The translations under genes and the position numbers were made by a program. From Clostridia bacterium (lineage in GTDB: Bacteria; Bacillota; Clostridia; Peptostreptococcales; Anaerovoracaceae): 5,900 nucleotides of DNA. The DNA is taken from contig JAIKZT010000194.1 of the NCBI GenBank assembly GCA_024682015.1, positions 1-5,900 of the forward strand, read 5' to 3'. The notes beneath the pieces are model-generated. The model worked only from the letters and a program-made list of their open reading frames with translations. It ran no database searches and was not told where the DNA came from. This document shows, piece by piece, positions 1 through 5,742 of this stretch (position 1 is the stretch's first letter; each line of letters starts with the position of its first letter).

Positions 1-1776
1 AAGGGCTTCCGCGATCTTCTGGCGATAGGCCGCCAGAAAAGGCCCTCCCTGTACGATCTTCAGGCGGATAAGACGCCGGTGCTGGTGGACAGGGACCTGC
101 GCTTTGAGATCCGCGAACGCATGGACTATACGGGCAGCGTGTTGGACGAACTGTCCGATGAGGCCGTGGACGAGGTGCTGGACAGGATAGGGCGCGCCGG
201 CGTGCAGTCCGTCGCCGTCATGTTCCTGAACGCCTATCTCAACCCGGACCACGAACAGAAGCTTCAGAAAAGGATCCTGGAGCGCTTTCCCGGCGTCTTC
301 CTGACGATCTCCAGCGATCTGTCCAGGCAGTTCCGCGAATACGAAAGGCTCTGCGGCACCGTGCTGAACTCCTTCGTGGGCCCGGAAGTCCGAAAGTACA
401 TGACGAACCTGCAGAACACGCTGGCGGACATCGGGATAAGGAACGCGTACATCAACCACTCCAACGGGGGCCTGATGTCGATCGCCGAGTCCATGACGTT
501 TCCGATCAAGACGGGCCTTTCGGGGCCTGCCGCGGGCGTCGTCGGCGCGCAGTATATCTGCGATCTGATCGGCGAAAAGGATCTGATCACGATGGATATC
601 GGCGGCACGAGCACCGACCTGAGCCTGGTCGCAGGCGGCCGGTTCGAGGCCTCCGATGAGCGCGCCATCAGCGGATACCCCGTCCGCATCCCGTCCATCG
701 ACATCTCCACGATCGGCGCGGGCGGCGGCAGCATCGCCTGGATCGACAGCGGCGGCGTGCTGAAGGTGGGCCCGCAGAGCGCCGGCGCCGATCCTGGCCC
801 CGCGTGCTACGGCCTTGGCGGGCAGGATGCGACGATCACGGATGCCAGAGTCGTGCTGGGTCACCTGAACAGCAGCGAGCTTCTGGGCGGCCGGCTGCCG
901 ATCAGCGCGGAAAAGTCCTTCGAGGCGGTGCAGCGGCTCGCGGACCGGCTCGGCCTGGGCCTGTTCGAGACGGCGAAGGGGATCGTTTCGATCAGCAACG
1001 CCAACATCATCCGGGAGATCCGTAACGTGACGGTCGCCAAGGGGTATGACCCCGGCGAATTCTGCATGGTCGCCTTCGGCGGGTCCGGCCCCCTGCATGC
1101 CGCGGAACTGATCGAAGAGATGCAGATCGGAAAGGCCCTGATCCCCAAAGCCCCGGGCCTGCTGGCCGCCTATGGCCTGCTGACGGAGAACATGCGGCGC
1201 GATTTCGTGCAGACGTACATCATCGAACTGGACGCGGATAGCTCTGCCGTGCTGGACCGCGTATACGGCATGCTGCAGCAGGAGGCCGCGGCGTGGTTCG
1301 AGCAGGAGGACATCCCACGGGAACGCCGCAGCCGGGAGTATTTCCTGGACATGCGTTACAAGGGTCAGAACCACGAGATCCGCGTGCCGCTGCGGGAAGA
1401 GGAGATTTGCGACGCTGGGGCGATCCAAAAAGCCTTTACCGAGGCGTATCAGCGCCTCTACTCGTTTGCGTCGGGTGACGCGGTCCAGATCGTCAATTTC
1501 GGCCTGTCCGCGATCGGAAACATCGTCCATCCGGCCATCGAGGAGGACCCCTACGCGGGAGAGGACCCGTCGGCTGCCAGGACGGGTGTGCGCCTGGTGC
1601 GCGAATCCGAAGACGCGTTCACCGAATACGCGCTGTACGACCGCAGCCTGCTGCATCATGGCAACGTGATCCCCGGTCCTGCGATCATCGAGCAGATGGA
1701 CAGCACGACGATCGTTTTGCCCGGCTACAAGGCGACCGTCGACCGGTATCTCAACATGATGATCGAGCGGAAGTAG
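1..1776 (+). CDS. hyuA: Hydantoinase/oxoprolinase family protein, A subunit (HyuA-like), 5'-truncated by window edge
   Basis: The frame is open from the first base (AAG GGC TTC, reading KGFRDLLAIGRQ) to TAG at 1774-1776, giving 591 visible residues. Full-length relatives are about 680-720, so roughly 100 N-terminal residues, including the first ATP-binding loop, lie upstream. Visible hallmarks, numbered from the first codon: the end of the Hydant_A_N region (1-130); EYERLCGTVLNSFVGPEV (about 115-132); SGPAAGVVGA near 174-183; the actin-like ATPase phosphate motif DIGGTSTD at 199-206; IGAGGGS at 238-244; SAGADPGPACYG at 260-271; AFGGSGPLHAAE near 358-369; and a C-terminal Hydant_A_C region with MRYKGQNHEIRVPL. 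Family knowledge: this ATPase subunit pairs with HyuB to hydrolyse cyclic amides (N-methylhydantoin, hydantoins, 5-oxoproline, lactams) in the cytoplasm. The next gene is hyuB, 13 bases on, so they are co-transcribed. The substrate is not determinable here; acetone/acetophenone carboxylase-type activity is a less likely alternative. Confidence 0.93.
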   Translation, partial: KGFRDLLAIGRQKRPSLYDLQADKTPVLVDRDLRFEIRERMDYTGSVLDELSDEAVDEVLDRIGRAGVQSVAVMFLNAYLNPDHEQKLQKRILERFPGVFLTISSDLSRQFREYERLCGTVLNSFVGPEVRKYMTNLQNTLADIGIRNAYINHSNGGLMSIAESMTFPIKTGLSGPAAGVVGAQYICDLIGEKDLITMDIGGTSTDLSLVAGGRFEASDERAISGYPVRIPSIDISTIGAGGGSIAWIDSGGVLKVGPQSAGADPGPACYGLGGQDATITDARVVLGHLNSSELLGGRLPISAEKSFEAVQRLADRLGLGLFETAKGIVSISNANIIREIRNVTVAKGYDPGEFCMVAFGGSGPLHAAELIEEMQIGKALIPKAPGLLAAYGLLTENMRRDFVQTYIIELDADSSAVLDRVYGMLQQEAAAWFEQEDIPRERRSREYFLDMRYKGQNHEIRVPLREEEICDAGAIQKAFTEAYQRLYSFASGDAVQIVNFGLSAIGNIVHPAIEEDPYAGEDPSAARTGVRLVRESEDAFTEYALYDRSLLHHGNVIPGPAIIEQMDSTTIVLPGYKATVDRYLNMMIERK

Positions 1777-1789
1777 GAAGGAGGACCCC

Positions 1790-3451
1790 ATGAAAGAGAT
1801 CAATTCCATCATGCTGGAGATCATTGCGAACAGCATGACGTCCATAGCGGAGCAGATGGGCGTCATCCTGACCAAGACCGGCTACAGCACGAACATCAAG
1901 GAGCGCAAGGACCTGTCCGTGGCCGTTTTCAGCGCGGAGGGCAAGCTGCTCGCGCTGGCGCAGCACATTCCTCTCCACTTCAGCTCCCTGTCCGGCGCGG
2001 TCGAGGTGCTGACGCAGAAGTATAAAAAAGAGGAGATCCACGACGGCGACGTGTTCATCGCCAACGACCCTTACACCGGCGGCGGGTCACACCTGCCGGA
2101 CATCGTTCTGCTGAAGCCAGTGTTCTATCGGGGCGAACTGATCGCCTACATGGTGAACACGGGGCACCATGCCGACAAGACCCGCAAAGGCCCGACGGTC
2201 TACGACGAAGGCCTGCGCATCCCCGTCGTAAAGCTGTATGACAGGGGCGAGCTCGTGCGGGACGTCAGCGACCTGATCATGCTGAACTTCCAGATGAAAT
2301 ACGAGCGGAAGGGCGATCTGACCGCGCAGATCATCACGAACCAGTACGGATCGGACAAACTGACCGAGCTCATCGATAAGATCGGCCTGGACACCTACCG
2401 GGAATTCTGCGTGAAGTGGCTGGCATACGGCGAGCGGAAGGCGCGGATCGCGATCGCGGGGCTCCCGGACGGAGAGTATGCGTTCGAAGACTATCTGGAC
2501 GACGACGGCTTCGGCCATCAGGACCTGCGGATCCGCGTGAAGATCATCATCGCCGGGGACCGGCTGACCTTCGATTTCCGCGGCAGCAGCCCGCAGGTGA
2601 CGGGCCCGTACAACTGCGTCCCCTGCGCGTTGAAGGCCACCATCTATTACTCCGTGATGTCGGTCCTCGACCATACGATCCCGGCCAATTCGGGATTCTT
2701 CGACAGCATAGAGATCGTTGCGGACGAGGGCAGCCTCGTCTGGGCCAAAGAGCCGGCGCCGGTCAGCGACCGCGAGACGACCGCGCAGCGCATCGCGGAC
2801 GTGATCTTCGGCGCGTTCGCGAAGATCGATCCCCATAGGGTCACCGCGGCAGGAAACGGCGCCATGTCCTACTTCTGCTTCGCCGGAAACGACAGGCGCT
2901 TCGGCCGTCCCTACGTGTACGTCGAGACGATAGGCGGAGGATCCGGCGCGCGGTACAATAAAGACGGGCTCGACGCGGTCCAGGTCCACATGACGAACAC
3001 GTCGAACCTGCCGGTGGAGGCGCTGGAAATGGAGTATCCGCTGCTGGTCGATGAGTACGCCATGAGCGAAAGCAGCGGCGGCGCCGGCAAGTACAGGGGC
3101 GGGCTGGGGATCATCCGGTCCATACGGATCACGGACAAAAGTGACGATTCCGTGCTCGTCTCCGCGGCCACGGAGCGGGCGAGGTACAGGCCCTGGGGGC
3201 TGGAAGGCGGCCTGCCGGGCGGAAACGCGAGCCTGCTCATCTACCGGGATGGACGGGTCATCTCCGACTCTTCGAAGCCGAAGAACGTGGCGCTGAAGAC
3301 CGGCGACGTCATCCGCCTGACGACGGCCGGGGGCGGCGGCTACGGTGACCCGGCAGAGCGCGACCCGGCGGTGATCCGAAGAGAGTTGCGCGAAGGGATC
3401 GTGGACGAGGCGTGGATCAGGGAGGCCGGCGGCGGGGGCGACGGCGTCTGA
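1790..3451 (+). CDS. hyuB: Hydantoinase B / oxoprolinase family protein, B subunit (HyuB-like)
   Basis: Complete 553-residue subunit, within the usual 520-600 range for HyuB. The ATG at 1790 is preceded by GGAAGGAGG (1776-1784) with a 5-base gap, and the N-terminus (NSIMLEIIANSMTSIAEQMG) matches the family start. Further marks: TNIKERKDLSVAVFSAEGKL near residues 34-53; AQHIPLHFSSL near 58-68; NDPYTGGGSHLPD at 92-104; TGHHAD at 124-129, whose His and Asp residues are likely metal or substrate ligands by family analogy; DFRGSSPQVTGPYN in the middle; GAGKYRGGLG and WGLEGGLPGG late; and the C-terminal signature TTAGGGGYGDP. It should act in the cytoplasm with HyuA, whose ATP hydrolysis activates the cyclic amide or drives ring opening. 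One oddity: after HHAD the usual IGG...PGS loop is replaced by the shorter KTRKGPTVYDEGL. N-methylhydantoinase, hydantoinase, oxoprolinase and lactamase activities are all possible. The gene ends in a Gly-rich tail (EAGGGGDGV) and is followed by tandem terminators. Confidence 0.95.
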   Translation: MKEINSIMLEIIANSMTSIAEQMGVILTKTGYSTNIKERKDLSVAVFSAEGKLLALAQHIPLHFSSLSGAVEVLTQKYKKEEIHDGDVFIANDPYTGGGSHLPDIVLLKPVFYRGELIAYMVNTGHHADKTRKGPTVYDEGLRIPVVKLYDRGELVRDVSDLIMLNFQMKYERKGDLTAQIITNQYGSDKLTELIDKIGLDTYREFCVKWLAYGERKARIAIAGLPDGEYAFEDYLDDDGFGHQDLRIRVKIIIAGDRLTFDFRGSSPQVTGPYNCVPCALKATIYYSVMSVLDHTIPANSGFFDSIEIVADEGSLVWAKEPAPVSDRETTAQRIADVIFGAFAKIDPHRVTAAGNGAMSYFCFAGNDRRFGRPYVYVETIGGGSGARYNKDGLDAVQVHMTNTSNLPVEALEMEYPLLVDEYAMSESSGGAGKYRGGLGIIRSIRITDKSDDSVLVSAATERARYRPWGLEGGLPGGNASLLIYRDGRVISDSSKPKNVALKTGDVIRLTTAGGGGYGDPAERDPAVIRRELREGIVDEAWIREAGGGGDGV

Positions 3452-3472
3452 TCGCGAAAGACGATCATTTTT
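3449..3472 (+). terminator. Rho-independent terminator 1 after hyuB, overlapping its stop codon
   Basis: A 6-bp stem TGATCG (3449-3454) pairs with CGATCA (3462-3467) across the loop CGAAAGA, followed at once by five T (3468-3472). The left arm contains the hyuB TGA stop. The stem is short and only half GC, so alone it may be leaky; a second hairpin follows directly. Confidence 0.5.
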
Positions 3473-3473
3473 G

Positions 3474-3505
3474 AAAAGATGGCATCCATCGGTGTCATCT
3501 TTTTT
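3474..3505 (+). terminator. Rho-independent terminator 2 after hyuB
   Basis: An 11-bp stem AAAAGATGGCA (3474-3484) pairs with TGTCATCTTTT (3493-3503), with one G-T wobble and loop TCCATCGG. The T-run 3500-3505 forms part of the right arm and the tail. It begins two bases after terminator 1's T-tract. Because the arms have an A-tract and a T-tract, it could also act on the opposite strand. It should end the hyuAB transcript. Confidence 0.65.
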
Positions 3506-3509
3506 CAAT

Positions 3510-3830
3510 ATGATCAGTCTGGGCAAAAGCGACGGTGCGGAATACGACAAGATCGTGAAGGAGATGGTCGAGAAGGAAGGCCTTGCGGACCTCAGCCCCG
3601 AGGAGCTCGAAAAGAAGCTTGAAAGCGGCGAGTACGGCGCGGTCAAGGTTTTGGATAAGGTCAACAAGATCGTCGAGGAAAAGAAGGCCGAAGCGGAAGG
3701 GCCGGATCTGGACGAGGAATACGATCTGGACGAAAGCCTGGAAAAACAAGGCGTCAATGGCCCCAACGAAGAGGAGGAACTTGACCCTCTCAACACGGCG
3801 GTAAACTACGGCCACGGCCCCCATTTATGA
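3510..3830 (+). CDS. Small, highly acidic hypothetical protein (start uncertain)
   Basis: I do not recognise this gene. From the ATG at 3510 it encodes 106 residues with about 30 Asp/Glu against 12 Lys and no Arg, so it is strongly acidic, soluble and probably cytoplasmic: no signal peptide or membrane segment is visible. Residues about 8-62 look helical and charged (EMVEKEG, LSPEELEKKLESGEYG, VNKIVEEKKAEAEG). A run of acidic repeats follows (PDLDEEYDLDESLEK, NEEEELDP) and the tail is neutral (NYGHGPHL). The frame is supported by GC-rich third positions matching the neighbours from 3510 onward. The possible TTG start at 3471 would add 13 codons of atypical AT-rich use that coincide with the terminator hairpin, so I prefer ATG 3510. 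No Shine-Dalgarno site precedes 3510, 3492 (GTG) or 3471; AAGGAG at 3559-3564 touches an internal ATG (3564) and is too close to serve it. It may be a genuine orphan gene or the 3' remnant of a longer gene that lost its start. Confidence 0.6.
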   Translation: MISLGKSDGAEYDKIVKEMVEKEGLADLSPEELEKKLESGEYGAVKVLDKVNKIVEEKKAEAEGPDLDEEYDLDESLEKQGVNGPNEEEELDPLNTAVNYGHGPHL

Positions 3831-3863
3831 TGCCGGCGGAACAGTTCGGAAATGAGTTTAAGG

Positions 3864-3888
3864 CGGCGCCCGGGAGGGCGCCGTTTTT
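3864..3888 (+). terminator. Strong rho-independent terminator after the acidic ORF
   Basis: A perfect 8-bp all-GC stem CGGCGCCC (3864-3871) pairs with GGGCGCCG (3876-3883) across the tetraloop GGGA, followed by five T (3884-3888). It separates the upstream transcript from the sigma factor unit. Confidence 0.88.
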
Positions 3889-3915
3889 CATTGGTCCATG
3901 CAAAATAAATATGAT
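3887..3915 (+). promoter_or_regulatory. Candidate housekeeping promoter for the sigma/anti-sigma unit
   Basis: TATGAT at 3910-3915 is five of six to the -10 consensus and sits in an AT-rich patch (AAAATAAATATGATATT) that stands out from the GC-rich surroundings. The hexamer 17 bases upstream, TTCATT (3887-3892), is a poor -35. The position between terminator and gene fits a promoter, leaving a leader of about 50 bases before the TTG start. Confidence 0.4.
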
Positions 3916-3921
3916 ATTCTC

Positions 3922-3945
3922 TGTAACAAAGGGCAGCGTTCCGAC
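3922..3945 (+). promoter_or_regulatory. Possible ECF-type autoregulatory promoter
   Basis: TGTAAC (3922-3927) resembles the AAC-containing -35 element used by many ECF sigma factors, and CGAC (3942-3945) lies 14 bases further on where a CGTC-like -10 could sit. The spacer is slightly shorter than the usual 16-17 bases, so this is suggestive only. Autoregulation of ECF operons is common, which is why the site deserves mention. Confidence 0.22.
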
Positions 3946-3957
3946 ATTAACAGACAG

Positions 3958-3967
3958 AAGGAGGTGA
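3958..3967 (+). promoter_or_regulatory. Strong Shine-Dalgarno site that sets the sigma factor start
   Basis: AAGGAGGTGA is a near-perfect anti-16S match. The AGGAGG core ends 8 bases before the TTG at 3973, which decides that TTG rather than the in-frame ATG at 3898 begins the protein. Confidence 0.85.
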
Positions 3968-3972
3968 GAGCG

Positions 3973-4461
3973 TTGGAAGATCTCGAAAGCATATACAGAC
4001 AGTATGCCGATACGGTCTTTCGGTTCCTGATGTCCAGGACCGGGTCTGCGGAGCTTTCGGAGGAACTGACGCAGGAGACCTTCTACCAGGCCGTGAAAAG
4101 CATCGGCCGGTACGACGGGAGCAGCCAGGTCAGCTCGTGGCTGTGCGGCATCGCGAAGAACGTGCTGTATGCGAGCCTGAGGAGCCGGCAGAAGGATCCG
4201 CTGCCGATGGAGTCTCTTCCGGAAGGGAAGACAGCTTCTGCGGAAGACCTCATCGTCAGCCGGGAAGAGACCGAGGCGATCCTGCATGCCATCCGTGGCT
4301 GCCCCGACCCGGGAGGCGAGATCCTGAGGCTGAGGATCTTCGGAGGCCTGTCCTTTCGGCAGATCGGCGCTGTGCTGGGTCACACGGAGACCTGGGCCAG
4401 AGTTAACTATTACCGCGCGAAACAAACCATCGTAAAGGAGTTGAAAGACGATGACGAATAA
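3973..4461 (+). CDS. ECF-type RNA polymerase sigma factor (sigma-70 family)
   Basis: A 162-residue protein, typical for ECF sigma factors (150-200), which carry only regions 2 and 4. Region 2 spans about residues 5-73: IYRQYADTVFRFLMSR, then ELTQETFYQAVKSIGRYDG (core binding and -10 recognition), then SSWLCGIAKNVLYASLRSRQ. A linker with PLPMESLPEG follows. Region 4 spans about 98-157, with LRLRIFGGLSFRQIGAVLG and the helix-turn-helix end TWARVNYYRAKQTI, which should read the -35 element. The TTG start is chosen because AAGGAGGTGA lies 8 bases upstream; an ATG 25 codons earlier has no such site and would place the promoter region inside the gene. It overlaps the downstream anti-sigma gene by 11 bases, implying translational coupling and balanced stoichiometry. 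It should direct RNA polymerase to a small regulon in response to an envelope or extracellular signal. I do not assign it to a named ECF group. Confidence 0.93.
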   Translation: MEDLESIYRQYADTVFRFLMSRTGSAELSEELTQETFYQAVKSIGRYDGSSQVSSWLCGIAKNVLYASLRSRQKDPLPMESLPEGKTASAEDLIVSREETEAILHAIRGCPDPGGEILRLRIFGGLSFRQIGAVLGHTETWARVNYYRAKQTIVKELKDDDE

Positions 4462-5641
4462 ACTGCCCTGCTATGTCGTAAGAGATCTGCTCCCGCTCTA
4501 TGCGGATGACCTGCTTTCGCCCGGGACGCAGGCGGACGTCGAGGCGCATCTGAAAGAATGCGAATCGTGCAGGCGCCTGCATTCGGAGATGACGAGCCCC
4601 GTGCCAGAATTGAACGAGGACGAGGCAGAAGTGGACTACCTGAAGAAGATCAGCCGCGGAAAGCGGAATCTGGTGACCGCGGCGGCCATTCTGATCGCCC
4701 TGGTCCTGGTCGGGTCATTCATCTACGCCAAGGCGCAGGCCGCGAAGGCGGACATCAGCTACGACGAGGCGTCGAGGACCATGGTCATCTACGGCAAGGA
4801 CGACACGAACCTGAAGCTGCCGGAGACGGTGAACGAAGCTGGGGAACTCGACGCCCAGTTCGACAGCTTCCACGTCAAGATCCATCTTCCCGTCCTGCGC
4901 ACGGGCGAAACGGAACTGGCCGAGTACCTGCCGGCGTATCTGGGCCGCACGAACCAGAGCCTGAAGTTCATCCGCGGTTACCTGAAGGAAAACTGTCCGG
5001 ACATCGACCTGGCGGACCGGGCCGAAAAGTATGTGGAGCTGTCCATCATGCCGGACGGCGCATACACCTGGAAGGAGGAGGCGGACCGCATCGTGCTCGA
5101 CATCGGAGACTTTTACTGGCACCGGGAGGAGCTGTATATCCTGTCGCTGCTGGGAAGCCGCACCGTCGAGTGGCCGCAGCTGGGCTACGCGTGGTATCTG
5201 GGCGCGTGCGTCGATCCCTATAACGAGCAGGGAGACGTGTCGTCCATAGAGGGGCTGAAGGACGCGCCGTACTACGAGCCTTTTGTCAGGGCCGGCGGAA
5301 CGGAGGAAAACACCCCTGAAAACTTTAAGATTCTCTGCGATGCCATCTCCTACGTGTGTCTGACGAAGGGCATGTACTGGGGCACGGCTTACGAAAGCAT
5401 GCCGCTTTACAGGACGGCCGTCTACAGCGGCCCCGCGAAGCAGCTGAACAGGCAGAACGAGATGAGCGTCTTGATGGCGGCATCATTCATCGGCTGGCTC
5501 TCCGGCGAGTATGGCTTTGACCGGGTCAGCGAGTTCTGCTTCCGCAATCAGAAGTTCGACGAGGCGTTCGGAACAGACTGGCAGAGCGCCTACGACGCCT
5601 GGTCCGAAGCGATCCTCAAGGCCTGCGGCGGCCAGGAATGA
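4451..5641 (+). CDS. Membrane-anchored zinc-finger anti-sigma factor with large extracytoplasmic domain
   Basis: A 396-residue partner of the preceding sigma factor. AAGGAG at 4435-4440 lies 10 bases before the ATG. Residues 1-47 form a zf-HC2/ZAS-type anti-sigma domain: Cys7, then His33-x3-Cys37-x2-Cys40, with the typical VRDLLPLYADDLLSP segment; this should bind the sigma factor in the cytoplasm. A basic stretch (KKISRGKRN) precedes one hydrophobic helix at about 74-93 (LVTAAAILIALVLVGSFIY), so the remaining roughly 300 residues face outside. That outer part is rich in Trp and Tyr, has six cysteines (182, 253, 296, 303, 363, 392) and no domain I can name with certainty. Its last 60 residues (AASFIGWLSGEYGFDRVSEF, then FDEAFGTDWQSAYDAW) resemble the C-terminal part of gluzincin peptidase MA-like proteins, and HREEL at 224-228 sits where a zinc HExxH would be expected but does not match it. 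The ectodomain probably senses a signal and controls sigma release, by proteolysis or conformational change. Confidence 0.88.
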   Translation: MTNKLPCYVVRDLLPLYADDLLSPGTQADVEAHLKECESCRRLHSEMTSPVPELNEDEAEVDYLKKISRGKRNLVTAAAILIALVLVGSFIYAKAQAAKADISYDEASRTMVIYGKDDTNLKLPETVNEAGELDAQFDSFHVKIHLPVLRTGETELAEYLPAYLGRTNQSLKFIRGYLKENCPDIDLADRAEKYVELSIMPDGAYTWKEEADRIVLDIGDFYWHREELYILSLLGSRTVEWPQLGYAWYLGACVDPYNEQGDVSSIEGLKDAPYYEPFVRAGGTEENTPENFKILCDAISYVCLTKGMYWGTAYESMPLYRTAVYSGPAKQLNRQNEMSVLMAASFIGWLSGEYGFDRVSEFCFRNQKFDEAFGTDWQSAYDAWSEAILKACGGQE

Positions 5642-5669
5642 CCCGCAAGATCTCATAAAGACGACTGAA

Positions 5670-5698
5670 GGCGGCGCCGCTACCGGCGCCGCCCTTTT
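5670..5698 (+). terminator. Strong rho-independent terminator closing the sigma/anti-sigma unit
   Basis: A perfect 10-bp stem GGCGGCGCCG (5670-5679) pairs with CGGCGCCGCC (5684-5693) across the loop CTAC, followed by C and four T (5695-5698). It begins 28 bases after the anti-sigma stop codon and shares the GGCGGCGCC left-arm core with the terminator at 3864. Confidence 0.88.
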
Positions 5699-5702
5699 CG
5701 TG

Positions 5703-5711
5703 TGATATAAT
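5703..5711 (+). promoter_or_regulatory. Extended -10 promoter for the LigB-like gene
   Basis: TGATATAAT is a perfect TATAAT (5706-5711) with the upstream TG of an extended -10 element (5703-5704). No -35 match is seen at the expected place, which falls inside the terminator hairpin; an extended -10 can work without one. The predicted start of transcription is near 5718, leaving about 25 bases before the ATG. Confidence 0.7.
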
Positions 5712-5742
5712 AGGGCTGAAGAACATGTCAGGAGGCAAAGCG

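Noticed and set aside
79..81. GTG as a possible true start of hyuA
   Set aside because: The frame is open to base 1 and the codons before it encode the conserved GFRDLLAIGRQ segment, so the GTG is internal.
2416..2838. 140-residue Arg-rich frame on the + strand
   Set aside because: Out-of-frame shadow inside hyuB, whose own frame carries the family motifs throughout.
2087..3796. 569-residue open frame on the - strand
   Set aside because: It lies antisense to hyuB, two terminators and the acidic ORF. Its translation is low-complexity Ser/Arg/Val-rich, matches no family I recognise, and is explained by high-GC codon use on the + strand.
3495..3824. 109-residue hydrophobic frame on the - strand
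   Set aside because: Its Leu/Phe/Val richness is the mirror image of Glu/Lys/Asp codons in the acidic ORF, a known antisense artefact; it is not evidence for a membrane protein.
3898..3972. Upstream ATG extension of the sigma factor
   Set aside because: It lacks a ribosome binding site, would translate the AT-rich promoter-like leader, and a near-perfect Shine-Dalgarno site points to TTG 3973.
3790..4425. 211-residue open frame on the - strand
   Set aside because: Antisense to the sigma factor gene, running through a terminator and the promoter region, with no Shine-Dalgarno site or recognisable domain.
4558..5223. 221-residue Gly/Arg-rich frame on the + strand
   Set aside because: Out-of-frame shadow of the anti-sigma gene; composition is driven by GC and no motif is present.
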